64,000 bases of DNA from Polynucleobacter necessarius. GTDB taxonomy: Bacteria; Pseudomonadota; Gammaproteobacteria; Burkholderiales; Burkholderiaceae. Made by a program: the position numbers and the translations under genes. Positions 51,479 to 62,587 of this stretch are shown here, one piece after another (position 1 is the first letter of the stretch; each line of letters opens with the position of its first letter). The notes under the pieces were generated by a model, which was not told the DNA's origin, searched no databases, and saw only the letters and a list, made by a program, of their open reading frames with translations. The DNA lies in assembly GCF_900096755.1 (NCBI RefSeq), contig NZ_LT615227.1:1393822-1457821 (forward strand). Reading direction: 5' to 3'.

Positions 51479-52006
51479 TTACTTTTTAGAGCCAAATAGG
51501 ATGGCGAGTGTTGCCGTGTTTCCGAGGGCTTGATTGACGCCCATAAAAATCAAGTATGGCCAGACGATTAGCCAATAAACAATGGATAGGGCCAAAATTC
51601 GCAATGGCTCGCCATGACCGAAGGCACCCATAGAGGCAATAAATTCTTTGCCATCGATTAAGCCATGTAACCCTGCCTCTAAATAATTCAATGCAAGCAC
51701 GATGACGATATACACCAGAGACTCATTAAAGAGAGACTTCACAATGCCATGCTCTTTGCTAACTTTGATTGGGTAGGCGGCTTGGGCAATCAACATAAAT
51801 TTCGCCGAGATGCCAGCTTTGATTAATGCAAATCCAAAAAGTGAAAGCGGGATAGGCCTCTCTTCAAGGGCGGTGGCCGCCATGAAGGTGATTGCGCAAA
51901 ACCAAGTGCCAAAATAAAGAGTAAGCGCTAAAGCTTTCTTAAACCCTTCCTTAATCTTTTCTTTGATTCCGTGTGAGGGGGCGTTTGGTTTAGAAGTTGC
52001 AGTCAT
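51479..52006 (-). CDS. Integral membrane protein of unknown function
   Basis: 175 residues with about four hydrophobic helices (LALTLYFGTWFCAITFMAA, PLSLFGFALIKAGIS, YIVIVLALNYLEAG, ILALSIVYWLIVWPYLIFM). A basic N-terminus (KEKIKEGFKKA) suggests it faces the cytoplasm. Ends immediately before the outer-membrane transporter remnant, so it was probably its operon partner. No family recognised. Confidence 0.65.
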   Translation of the reverse strand: MTATSKPNAPSHGIKEKIKEGFKKALALTLYFGTWFCAITFMAATALEERPIPLSLFGFALIKAGISAKFMLIAQAAYPIKVSKEHGIVKSLFNESLVYIVIVLALNYLEAGLHGLIDGKEFIASMGAFGHGEPLRILALSIVYWLIVWPYLIFMGVNQALGNTATLAILFGSKK

Positions 52007-52040
52007 TCAGGCAGTCATTGGGTAATTGGTGGATAAAAAA

Positions 52041-53339
52041 CTATTCGCTACAAGAAGAGCAGGCTTCTACAGGCGCGGGTTCATGCGTGTAACGCGCAAT
52101 AAAGGCGTGCTTGCTTTGCATCGGCAACTCAAGCCAAACAAAATGCCCTGAACCTGGCGCTACATCAATCGGTTCACCACTCATATTCCACATCTTCTCC
52201 AGGACTAAATCCTTGTTACCTTGTGGCTCAATGATTTCAATCTTGTCGCCAACTGAGAAACGATTCTTAACGTCGACTTTGACGCGACCAGATGTGGGAT
52301 CTATATCCAGCGTTTCACCAACATACAAACTTCTGCCAGAAAGAGAGTGACCTCTCATGTAGAGCTGATACTCTTTATCGTGATGACGCTCATAAAAGCC
52401 ATCGGTATAGCCACGATTAGCAAGACCCTCTAAGTTTCCAAGCAGGGTTGTATTAAAAGGTCTACCAGCAACAGCATCATCAATCGCTGAACGATAGGCT
52501 TGAACCGTCCTAGATACGTAGTAAGGGGACTTGGTGCGACCTTCAATCTTAAATGAATCAACACCCATCTTAGTAAGGCGCTCAATATGTTCGACTGCAC
52601 GCAAATCCTTGGAGTTCATGATGTAAGTGCCGTGCTCATCCTCTTCCATTGGCATTAAATCATCAGGCCTACGAGCCTCTTGAAGCAATACAACATCGCC
52701 ACTGGTCGTTTGTTGACCAGGTTTTACTTTGTAATTCCAGCGACAAGCATTGGTACATGCGCCTTGATTAGAATCTCGGTGAGACATATAGCCAGATAGT
52801 AGGCAGCGACCAGAATAGGCAATGCACAAAGCGCCATGGACAAATACTTCTAATTCCGTTTCAGGACAATCTTGGCGAACCTCTTCGATTTCATCAAATG
52901 AAAGCTCACGAGACAAAATCACGCGGCTAATACCAACGGATCTCCAGAATTTTGCAGAGGCGCCATTTACGGTATTAGCTTGAACGGATAAGTGAATAGG
53001 CATATCTGGCCATGCCTCTCTTGCCATCATGATCAAACCAGGGTCAGACATGATCAAGGCATCAGGCTTTAATGCAATCACTGGATCCATATCTTTGATA
53101 TAGGTGCGCGTCTTACCACCATGTGGCAATAAATTAGAAACCAGGTAAAACTTTTTACCTAGATCATGCGCGGTATCGATTCCTTGTTTGAGGACCTCGA
53201 TCTTGCCAAAATCGTTACTGCGAACGCGTAATGAATATCTAGGCTGCCCGGCATAAATCGCATCGGCGCCAAAGTCAAAGGCAGTGCGGAGCATCGAAAG
53301 GCTGCCTGCAGGGGCTAGAAGTTCTGGAATTTTTTTCAT
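52041..53339 (-). CDS. trhP: U32-family tRNA hydroxylation protein TrhP (YegQ)
   Basis: 432 residues. PELLAPAGSLSMLRTAFDFGADAIY at the start and the U32 cysteine cluster GALCIAYSGRCLLSGYM with CTNACRWNY. The C-terminus ends EACSSCSE. In E. coli TrhP with prephenate-derived chemistry installs 5-hydroxyuridine at tRNA position 34. Intact. Confidence 0.88.
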   Translation of the reverse strand: MKKIPELLAPAGSLSMLRTAFDFGADAIYAGQPRYSLRVRSNDFGKIEVLKQGIDTAHDLGKKFYLVSNLLPHGGKTRTYIKDMDPVIALKPDALIMSDPGLIMMAREAWPDMPIHLSVQANTVNGASAKFWRSVGISRVILSRELSFDEIEEVRQDCPETELEVFVHGALCIAYSGRCLLSGYMSHRDSNQGACTNACRWNYKVKPGQQTTSGDVVLLQEARRPDDLMPMEEDEHGTYIMNSKDLRAVEHIERLTKMGVDSFKIEGRTKSPYYVSRTVQAYRSAIDDAVAGRPFNTTLLGNLEGLANRGYTDGFYERHHDKEYQLYMRGHSLSGRSLYVGETLDIDPTSGRVKVDVKNRFSVGDKIEIIEPQGNKDLVLEKMWNMSGEPIDVAPGSGHFVWLELPMQSKHAFIARYTHEPAPVEACSSCSE

Positions 53340-53508
53340 GGGCTCTATTTTAAAGGGCTTGGGGCGGTGGTTTGGGGTTTAAGCCCAACTAATGCGGATA
53401 GGAGGCCCAGGCAACGGCTAAATGGCCAAATTTTCCGTTTGGGGGAATCTCGGAAATGCTATATTGGACCCATAAATACAAATGGGTATAAACCCAAAAG
53501 GAGACTAG

Positions 53509-54329
53509 GTGAAATTCACAGCACAGGCATTGTTTGCAGTTATCTCATGCGTCTTTCTCGGCCAAGCATTTGCCGCCGGCAAGATTCAAATGAACGAGTA
53601 CATGGTTCAAAGCGATACCCCTGGTATTTCGCTTTATGTTCGCACATTTAGCAGGCATGAAGAAGTTTTCAGCTGAAAAGACCCTGCTTTATGTTCACGG
53701 CTCTACCTACCCAGCAGAAACTGCCTTTGATTTAACTTTGGGCGGAACCTCTTGGATGGAGTACATGGCATCACATGGGTATGACGTTTGGTTGGTAGAT
53801 CTGCGTGGCTATGGAAAATCGACAAGACCTCCGGAGATGGATCAACCTGCAGATCAAAATCCTCCGATTGTCAGAACCGATGTTGCCGTAAGAGAGGTAT
53901 CTAGTGCAGTTGATTACATTCTCAAAAATTCCAGAAGGTTGGTTTGAGAAGTGGGCTGAAGCCACATTTGACACTGATCCATGGGGTAGAACGCAGACTC
54001 CAAAGAAGCTAAGAGCGCCTAATGGAACAGTGCAAGATGCGCGTGAGTACTGGACAGCAGGCAAGCCCGTTTATGAGCCTAAAGACATTCGTGTACCAGT
54101 AATGCTCGTGCACGCAGAGGCAGAGTGGGATGCGGATTTGCCAAGCTATATGCTGTACGAGTACTTCACTAAACTAGAGAATGCGCCATACAAAATCATG
54201 CTGCAGATCAGCGAAGGTACTCACACCATTATTATGAAAAAGAACCGTATTGTTGATGTTTGATGGCGTTCAAGAGTTCTTGGATAGCTCAAAGAGTTCT
54301 TGGATAGCTCATTTAAGCCTGAGAAATAA
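53509..54329 (+). pseudogene. Secreted alpha/beta hydrolase, frameshift, internal deletion and tandem duplication
   Basis: GTG 53509 after AAAAGGAG opens a signal peptide (ALFAVISCVFLGQAFA). One shift near 53643 separates it from LAGMKKFSAEKTLLYVHGST and DVWLVDLRGYGKSTRP. After VDYILKN the next recognisable part is IPEGWFEKWAEATF, so the nucleophile-elbow region is deleted. The histidine segment ISEGTHTI follows, and the end is broken by a shift at 54255 and a perfect 20-bp tandem duplication. Not functional. Confidence 0.78.
54272..54311. repeat. 20-bp perfect tandem duplication
   Basis: 54272-54291 and 54292-54311 are identical. One copy gives VQEFLDSSFKPEK and a stop at 54329, a normal C-terminus for the hydrolase gene. 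Confidence 0.92.
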
Positions 54330-54351
54330 GAGACCCCTTAAACAGGCCTGA

Positions 54352-54388
54352 AAAAGAAAAAGCCCCTAGATTTCTCTAGGGGCTTTAC
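54352..54388 (-). terminator. Terminator of tRNA-Asn
   Basis: Stem AAGCCCCTAGA/TCTAGGGGCTT with four-base loop; on the minus strand it is followed by a T-rich tail. Confidence 0.75.
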
Positions 54389-54393
54389 TTATT

Positions 54394-54469
54394 TGGCTCC
54401 TCGACCTGGGCTCGAACCAGGGACCTACGGATTAACAGTCCGGCGCTCTACCGACTGAGCTATCGAGGA
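54394..54469 (-). tRNA. tRNA-Asn (GTT)
   Basis: Reverse-strand 76-base cloverleaf: acceptor TCCTCGA/TCGAGGA, anticodon loop CTGTTAA (GTT), T-arm CCTGG TTCGAGC CCAGG, discriminator G, encoded CCA. Confidence 0.95.
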
Positions 54470-54490
54470 ATAAGCCGATATTATAGCAAG

Positions 54491-55354
54491 ATGAAATCAC
54501 TTCTTCCCACTTCTGTGCAGATCCCCAAAGTACTGACCATTGCTGGCTCTGATAGCGGCGGCGGGGCGGGGCTTCAGGCGGACCTCAAGGTCATTACTGC
54601 CTTTGGGCGGCTACGGCATGTCCGTGATTACGGCTATAACGGCTCAAAATACTCTTGGGGTCACAAGGATCCAAGACGTGGGCCTTGATGTGGTGGAGGC
54701 TCAAATTGATGCCGTTCTGCTCGATATTGGGGTTGATATTGTCAAAATAGGGATGTTGGCCAGCCCAGAAATCGTAAGAACAGTAGCAAAGCATTACGTA
54801 AGCATGGAGTCAAGCGGATTGTTCTTGATCCGGTTTTGAGGGCAACTTCAGGGGCAAGTTTGGATGGTGATGACACTGCTCAAGCAATGATTGCTGAATT
54901 ATTCCCAATAGCAACATTGATTACGCCCAATATGGATGAAGCTTCATTGTTACTCGGTAGAGAAATTATCGGACCAAATGATTTCAAATTGGCCGCAGAG
55001 CAATTGCTAGAGATGGGTCCTCAGGCGGTGTTAATTAAAGGTGGGCACTTAGATAGTACGCATACCCAAATTACCGACTACTTACTGTGGCGCACTATTG
55101 AGGATGGTCTTGAAGTAGTACAGTCAAAAGAATTTAAACACTATCGCGTTAATACTCCCAATACGCATGGCACGGGATGTTCGTTATCTTCAGCAATTGC
55201 AACATACCTTGCGGATGGTCATGATCTTAGTCATGCAGTTGCTAAGGCGATTGCATATGTTGAGGCTGGATTGGAAGCGGGTCGCTTTTTAAGTATTGGG
55301 GAAGGCCCTGGACCGTTGTGGCATATGCACGATTTTTATCCAACAGAGCGTTGA
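54491..55354 (+). pseudogene. thiD: Hydroxymethylpyrimidine (phosphate) kinase, two frameshifts
   Basis: Ribokinase fold in three frames: [20 protein letters not shown], then [19 protein letters not shown], then VLDPVLRATSGASL and the catalytic GTGCSLSSAIATYLA. The first shift is T3 at 54602-54604 in place of T2; the second is a one-base loss near 54800. ThiD supplies the pyrimidine diphosphate for thiamin phosphate synthesis. Convergent to the thi operon. Confidence 0.85.
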
Positions 55355-55374
55355 TAGACGAAAAAGAAAAGCAT

Positions 55375-55406
55375 TAATTAAGACGCCGCAAAGGACGTCT
55401 TAAGTT
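55375..55406 (-). terminator. Possible terminator of the thi operon
   Basis: Stem TTAAGACG/CGTCTTAA with ten-base loop just after the thiE stop; the minus-strand continuation is T-rich but interrupted. Confidence 0.45.
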
Positions 55407-56331
55407 AAGCGCGCATCAATTCTTGTGGGTGCTTAACAGCCGCTTTAGGATCTTTAGCTTGTGTAATGGCTCGAACTACGGCCACTGAACCAACGCCACT
55501 CCTGCTCACAGCATGAATGCTATCTTGGTCAATGCCGCCAATAGCCACCAATGGGTAGTGACTCATTAACTTGGCGTATTTGTATAGACGTCCTAATCCT
55601 TGCGGTGCCGTTGGCATCTTCTTGAGATTAGTTGGAAAGACTGCGCCCATTGCAATATAGCTTGGGCAAATGCGATCTGCATAGACTAGCTCTGCATAGT
55701 CGTGTGTACTTAGGCCAAGCCTTAGGCCGGCTTCATGTATTTCTTCTAAATCTGCTAACTCTAAATCTTCTTGGCCGAGATGAACGCCATAGGCTTCGGC
55801 ATTAATAGCCTCTTGCCAATAGTCATCAATAAAGAGCAGGGTCTTGCTATCTTTAACGGCCGCTACAGCCTCTTTAATTTGTTTGCGTATCTTGGATTTA
55901 TCTTCTGACTTAAGGCGCAATTGCACGGTCGGAATCTCAGCGTCAACCATGCGCTTCACCCAATCTGCATCAGGCATCACACCATAGAGCCCCAAGCGTT
56001 TTGGACATTCAGGAAAAGCCTTGGGGTTCATATTGCGAGTCCAAGGCAGTAAGTCAAAATGTTCAGGTCTGTCAGGCCATTTAAATGGATTAAAGCCACC
56101 ATCATGCTGGGCCATTCTGGACCACGCCTTACCAAGCACTTTGGCGTCGGATTCAATAAAGCCCATCTCAATGCTGGCTAATGCGCCAGCGAGTTCGTAA
56201 TGATCAACTGCAGATTCATTATCAATTTTGGGTGGCGGGGATGTCAGTGTGTAAGTTGGAATCGGAATGCACAAATCTTCATTGCGATGGGCTGCAACAA
56301 TTTGATCGGCAAGGTCGCGTATCAAACTCAT
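55405..56331 (-). CDS. thiE: Thiamine-phosphate synthase with N-terminal extension
   Basis: 308 residues against about 210 for E. coli ThiE. The TIM-barrel synthase occupies the last 195: GLYGVMPD, VQLRLKSEDKS, FIDDYWQEAI, GVHLGQEDL, YIAMGAVFPT and VAIGGIDQDS. The first 110 residues (with WSRMAQHDGGFNPFKWP) form an extra region I do not recognise. It joins pyrimidine and thiazole phosphates. Last gene of the thi operon; open here. Confidence 0.85.
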   Translation of the reverse strand: MSLIRDLADQIVAAHRNEDLCIPIPTYTLTSPPPKIDNESAVDHYELAGALASIEMGFIESDAKVLGKAWSRMAQHDGGFNPFKWPDRPEHFDLLPWTRNMNPKAFPECPKRLGLYGVMPDADWVKRMVDAEIPTVQLRLKSEDKSKIRKQIKEAVAAVKDSKTLLFIDDYWQEAINAEAYGVHLGQEDLELADLEEIHEAGLRLGLSTHDYAELVYADRICPSYIAMGAVFPTNLKKMPTAPQGLGRLYKYAKLMSHYPLVAIGGIDQDSIHAVSRSGVGSVAVVRAITQAKDPKAAVKHPQELMRA

Positions 56332-56347
56332 GAAATCAGTGTACTAC

Positions 56348-57172
56348 TTAGCTTTGGTGCCAAAAAGGGGTGCCTACCAATGGAGTGCTGGCTTGAGCAG
56401 ATGCTTGTGGCTTCATGGCGCCAGATAGATAAGCAGAGCGACCGGCATCTACTGCCATAGAAAAGGCTTTTGCCATCACAACAGGATCATCGGATAATGC
56501 TACGGCAGTATTGAGTAGTACACCATCAAAGCCCCATTCCATTACAGTGCAAGCATGAGAAGGTAGGCCAAGACCAGCATCTACCAAGAGCGGAACCTTT
56601 AAGCGGTCACACAAGAGTTTCATGGCATAGGGATTTAAAGGGCCTTGCCCAGTAGTACTAATGGGGGCGGCCCAAGGCATTACAGCTTGGCAGCCAACAT
56701 CGACAAGTCGTTGGCATAAAATCAAATCTTCTGTGCAGTAAGGCAAAACCTTAAAACCAGCTTTAATTAAAATTTCAGCAGTTTGCACCAATCGCAATGT
56801 ATCTGGTTGTAAGGTGTAGTCGTCACCGATGAGTTCTAACTTAATCCAATCCGTTTCAAATACTTCGCGCGCCATCCGTGCAGTAGCAATTACTTCTTGC
56901 GGGCTATGGCATCCAGCAGTGTTTGGCAATACCGGAACAGCCATCTTCTTTAATAGATCCCAAAAACCACTATGCGCTTCAGCTGTCGCGCTACCTTGAC
57001 GTCGTAAGCTCACGGTAATCATGGCGGGATTGGATGCCTGTACTGCGTTCCCCAGAACCTGTGGCGATGGATAGCGAGAAGTTCCTAGAAGTAAGCGACG
57101 ACTAGCAAAGCTTTCACCATAGAGCACTAAGGCGTTAGCGCTATTGAGATTGTTTGGAAGTGGAGCAGTCAT
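56348..57172 (-). CDS. thiG: Thiazole synthase
   Basis: 274 residues. Family segments [26 protein letters not shown] (Schiff-base lysine), [13 protein letters not shown] and [10 protein letters not shown]. Builds the thiazole phosphate from deoxyxylulose phosphate, dehydroglycine and ThiS thiocarboxylate. Open, although its partners ThiO and ThiC are broken. Confidence 0.9.
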   Translation of the reverse strand: MTAPLPNNLNSANALVLYGESFASRRLLLGTSRYPSPQVLGNAVQASNPAMITVSLRRQGSATAEAHSGFWDLLKKMAVPVLPNTAGCHSPQEVIATARMAREVFETDWIKLELIGDDYTLQPDTLRLVQTAEILIKAGFKVLPYCTEDLILCQRLVDVGCQAVMPWAAPISTTGQGPLNPYAMKLLCDRLKVPLLVDAGLGLPSHACTVMEWGFDGVLLNTAVALSDDPVVMAKAFSMAVDAGRSAYLSGAMKPQASAQASTPLVGTPFWHQS

Positions 57173-57195
57173 TTTTAATCGTTGAATATTGGGGA

Positions 57196-57393
57196 TTAGC
57201 CGCCAGTGACCGGGGCAATCACTTCGATTTGGTCATTTTCATTAAGCGCAAATTCTGAATGCTTGGTCTTGGGTACGAAATTCATATTTACCGCTACAGC
57301 GTACGGCGGTTTGGCATCAATTAATGCCAGTGCGTCAGAGATCACGCTCTGGCTTGGAACTTCATATTCGACCTGATTCACAATTACGCGCAT
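57196..57393 (-). CDS. thiS: Sulfur carrier protein ThiS
   Basis: 65 residues, ubiquitin-like fold ending in the Gly-Gly tail (VIAPVTGG) that is adenylated and thiocarboxylated. Overlaps the thiO end by ten bases and precedes thiG by 23. Confidence 0.9.
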   Translation of the reverse strand: MRVIVNQVEYEVPSQSVISDALALIDAKPPYAVAVNMNFVPKTKHSEFALNENDQIEVIAPVTGG

Positions 57394-58532
57394 GCAACCT
57401 CTTGTTGTTGAAGCCCTTTAGTAATGCTTAATCCTAATTCCAGAGCAGAGGCGCTCTCACCGTGCTCTAAAAGCTGAAGAGTGCAATCAAGCACTGCTGG
57501 CGCAATCATAAAACCATGACGATAAAGGCCGTTGATCATGATCAAATCAGAAAGCCCTTTTTGTTGCTGTGTTCTGATTTCTGGAAGATTGTTTTTGAGG
57601 GTGGGGCGGCACTGAGTCGCCATTTCTAAAATGCGCGCTTCTGCAAATCCGCTATGCACAGTGTAAACAGCGCTAAGTAGTTCCATAGCGGAGCGCACAC
57701 TCATTTCAGAGAGGTCATCTGATTCAATTTCCGTGGCGCCCACAACATAAATATCGTTTTCTTTTGGGGCAATATAAATAGGGTAGCGCGGATGAATTAA
57801 GCGTGTAGGGCGACGTAATTTCACTTCTGGTGCATATAAACGTACAACCTCGCCACGCACACCACGCAGGGTATTTTGAGTCTGAGTTGCAGCCCATTGG
57901 TCTTTGGCGCCAGTCCCTCGGCAATCAAGCACTGCTGTATATGACTGTTTACGTAAGTCCTCTGGATTAACTTCTGCATTCCAGTGGCAGTTGACCTTCA
58001 ATGCATTTAACTCAACAATCAGCGCATCAAGCAATTGGCGATTATCTAATTGGCCTTCCTTCATTGGGTAAATACAAGGCTTGATTAAAGCGATCAGCTA
58101 CACCTGGTTCGATGTTGCGCAATTGATCGTTATCTAATTTTGTGGCTTAGTTAATGATGGATTGCTACGACAATTACTCTCTAGGTGGGCGCTAAAACGT
58201 TCCGCATCACTCGCATCTTGCCTGTGCCACAGAATCAGCGTGCCATCCTGTTGAAAATAGACGGGCTCAGATAGCTCGCTAATTAACGCCTTCCAGCGCG
58301 GCAAGCTATATTGACCCATACGAACGACTGAGTCTTCTGTAATGGCAGATTCAGCGAGGGACGCCAACATAGCGGCTGCGATTCGCGCAGCGGCATGTGA
58401 GCCGTCAGGACCACCTTTATCAAAAAGGTCAACTTGGGCGCCACGTCTAGCAAGCGACATTGCCAGTAGCCGACCTATTAGGCCGGCCCCAACAATGGCG
58501 TATTTGCTATCGGATAGCACTTGCTTGCCCAT
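57384..58532 (-). pseudogene. thiO: Glycine oxidase ThiO, two frameshifts
   Basis: FAD motif YAIVGAGLIGRLLAMSLARRGA at the N-terminus. After SLTKPQ the frame shifts (A4 for A5 near 58138) into LDNDQLRNIEPGVADRFNQAL. It shifts again at a perfect 4-bp tandem duplication (58054-58061) into EGQLDNRQLLDALI and the C-terminal domain with DCRGTGAKDQW and GLYRHGFMIAPAV. ThiO makes dehydroglycine for ThiG. Not functional as read. Confidence 0.83.
58054..58061. repeat. 4-bp tandem duplication (CCTT twice)
   Basis: Removing one copy restores the ThiO frame across NEGQLDNRQ. Confidence 0.7.
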
Positions 58533-58534
58533 GC

Positions 58535-60514
<1,980 letters not shown>

Positions 60515-60540
60515 GAAACCGGGTGTCGGTCTGATGTAAC

Positions 60541-60624
60541 TCCCCACGCCAGCATTACCTGGATCGGGTTCGAGGGTCTTTCTCAGCGCCTTCAAGCTAA
60601 AACCGCTATGAAGGGCACCCCTGT
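60541..60624 (-). promoter_or_regulatory. TPP riboswitch (THI element)
   Basis: Reverse strand shows the conserved elements in order: ACAGGGGTGCCC, GGCGCTGAGAAAGACCC, GAACCCGATCCAGGTAATGC, TGGCGTGGGGA. It is directly upstream of thiC. When bound by thiamin diphosphate it lowers thi expression, here probably by sequestering the ribosome site. The aptamer looks intact. Confidence 0.92.
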
Positions 60625-60715
60625 TTCATCCTTAATAAGGATTTAACCACGAATTGAGGAATTTCCGCATGACGAGAGTCAAGCAGGGGTATAGAGAGCC
60701 AATCAGGCTCTAAAA

Positions 60716-61541
60716 CTACCTATTGCGACGCAATATGAAGTCTGACGTTACAAAGGCTGCATCAGAAGTGAACTCATCGGCCAAGATTCTGGCAGTGAAA
60801 TTTCAATAAAACCGCTTACTTCACCATCATGATTAGTGGGTACGAAGTTGTCGACTAATTCCAAATCGTAAATATAGAGCTGTTCGTCATGAAAACCGCG
60901 TCCTGGAGTTGGGCGGCGCATATGAATGCGCCCAACAGGTTCAATCTGGGCGGCAATTTGTTCTGGCACACTAGCTTCTTCCCAGAGCTCGCGACGCGCG
61001 CTAACCCAAGGAGTTTCATCGGCCGTAATACCACCAGCAGCCAGGTTGTCTAATTTGCCTGGGTCGGTAGGCTTGGTTTCACTGCGTCGTCCTAGCCAAA
61101 TCGTATTGCCTTGGGTATAATAGCCATTGATGTGTGGGTCGCCATACTGCGAAAACCAAATGTTCTAAATGCTGCACGTTCAAGGCGAAAGTATTTGTGA
61201 CCATTGTTATCTACCCAAGCAAAGTCTTCATTGCGCCAACCAAGAATGTATCCACCCATTCTCATGCGATCATCAAGTTGATAAAGACTTGCAGATAAAT
61301 CTCTAGGTTTGCCAATCTGAATCGTTAACTTGTCATTCCCCATGTGAATGAGCGGAATAGATTGATTTTGCAAAGACTCTTGCAGGTAAGGGGTGAACTC
61401 TGGATTAAGGTGTCCTATGAGTTGATCATCAGCAGCGCCGCGCGATAAAAATATGGGCATGAAATCTGCCGGAGCAGAGCGTGCCGTGTTTTGGAGCATT
61501 TCTTCTAGGGCGGCTAGCGTGCTGGTGGAAAGACTGGTCAT
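60716..61541 (-). pseudogene. Nudix hydrolase with DUF4743-like N-terminus, frameshifted
   Basis: From ATG 61541 the first frame covers a DUF4743-like N-terminal domain to RTFGFRSMATH. The CACACA stretch near 61140 looks like a dinucleotide gain. The next frame has HINGYYTQGNTIWLGRR and the Nudix box (AAGGITADETPWVSARRELWEEA). A further shift near 60775 leads to ILADEFTSDAAF and a TAG at 60716. This architecture is found in fungal and plant enzymes that clear oxidised thiamin diphosphates, and it stands next to thiC here. Confidence 0.72.
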
Positions 61542-61728
61542 GGCCCTAAGTGTAAGGGAACTTGGGGGTTTACGCCCCAAATGATGGATTTGTCTAGCAT
61601 AAAAATCATCACGGATAGTTTAAAAAATTATAAGCAAATAGGTAGAGTGGGGAAATTGATTCTGCACACAATTTAGGCAAGCTAGGTCTACCTATACAAA
61701 TCTGTGACTTACGAAAACTTTTGCTGAT

Positions 61729-61751
61729 TTATCCACAAGGCCTGTGGATAA
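61729..61751. promoter_or_regulatory. Two inverted DnaA-box sequences
   Basis: TTATCCACA and its exact complement TGTGGATAA separated by five bases. Both match the consensus DnaA box. They lie between tRNA-Arg and the Nudix gene in a 224-base gap with AT-rich stretches. There is no dnaA, dnaN or gyrB beside them. Confidence 0.6.
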
Positions 61752-61765
61752 GTATGGGGAGCTTC

Positions 61766-61840
61766 TGGTCCCGCCGACAGGAATCGAACCTGTATCCCAC
61801 GCTTAGGAGGCATGTGCACTATCCATTGTGCTACGGCGAG
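61766..61840 (-). tRNA. tRNA-Arg (CCT)
   Basis: Reverse-strand 75-base cloverleaf: acceptor CTCGCCG/CGGCGGG with one G-U pair, D-arm GCAC/GTGC, anticodon loop CTCCTAA (CCT), T-arm ACAGG TTCGATT CCTGT, encoded CCA. Confidence 0.93.
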
Positions 61841-61905
61841 AATATATAAAAAATAAAAGTGTGCTATGACAATTTTAAGTGCTGCAATCTTAAGCCAGCT
61901 TCCAT

Positions 61906-62058
61906 TTAGATGCTTACCAGCCGCAAGAGAGCCCATACTTGATTTGTCACAGCCACCATCATATCGGGTGCAAAGTACAGCGAAAAAACAAACAACAATA
62001 CAAACAAAGCCAAGCCATAGGAGATGAATTTCCTGGGGACTGAATTTTTTCTAAGCAT
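61906..62058 (-). CDS. Small single-pass membrane protein (50 residues)
   Basis: ATG 62058 overlaps the MFS stop by eight bases. Basic N-terminus (MLRKNSVPRKF) then a hydrophobic helix LALFVLLFVFSLYFAP and a short tail. Position at the end of the caiB-MFS run suggests translational coupling. No family recognised; the tail may be altered by a nearby shift. Confidence 0.5.
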   Translation of the reverse strand: MLRKNSVPRKFISYGLALFVLLFVFSLYFAPDMMVAVTNQVWALLRLVSI

Positions 62059-62582
62059 TGGCGACTCTATGAATGGCGCGTTCCTTTACAGGAAGATTTA
62101 CCAAGAATGCAAAGACACCTAAACCAATCGCGATTTCCCAAACAATCATGTACGAACCAGTTCGATCAAATAAGTAACCACTTAAGAATGCGCCGCAGAA
62201 GCTGCCTAGCTGATGCGAGAAGAACACTAAGCCAGAAAGCATGGTGAGATATTTCACACTAAATATTTGTGCCACGATGCCGTTTGTCAGTGAATGGTAG
62301 AGAGCCACAAGAAGCCCATGACAGCGGCAAAAATATAGGTGCTCATTGGGGGGGTGGGCGGCAGCAATAAGAATGCGCTAATGGCGATGGAGCGCCCCAA
62401 ATGAGATTTTGAAGGGCGATAGTCAGTGCAAAGGTCTCGCGGCCCCAGCCATTGGCCGAAGTAATCGGAAGATTAAATAAGCCAAACCCATGGCGAATGC
62501 CCATGGATAAGGTCACCATGAGCCCGCCATAGATGAGAACCTGCTGCATCGAGAGGCCGGGTTTGGTGCTTTGCTGGCTCAT
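62051..62582 (-). pseudogene. MFS transporter, internal deletion and frameshift
   Basis: The N-terminal 60 residues (VLIYGGLMVTLSMGIRHGFGLF to LQNLIWGA) join near 62390 to a region belonging close to helix 7-8 (ISAFLLLPP, then STYIFAAVMGFLWLST, out of phase). A further one-base loss near 62303 leads to the C-terminal helices (LSGLVFFSHQLGSFCGAFLSGYLFDRTG). About 200 residues are missing compared with a 400-residue MFS protein. Confidence 0.8.
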
Positions 62583-62587
62583 AAGGG

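Noticed and set aside
61581..61765. Chromosomal origin at the DnaA-box pair
   Set aside because: Only two perfect boxes and no dnaA, dnaN, gyrB or rpmH nearby; a regulatory or titration site is more likely.
61709..61936. 75-residue minus-strand frame across tRNA-Arg
   Set aside because: It reads through the tRNA and the DnaA-box repeat.
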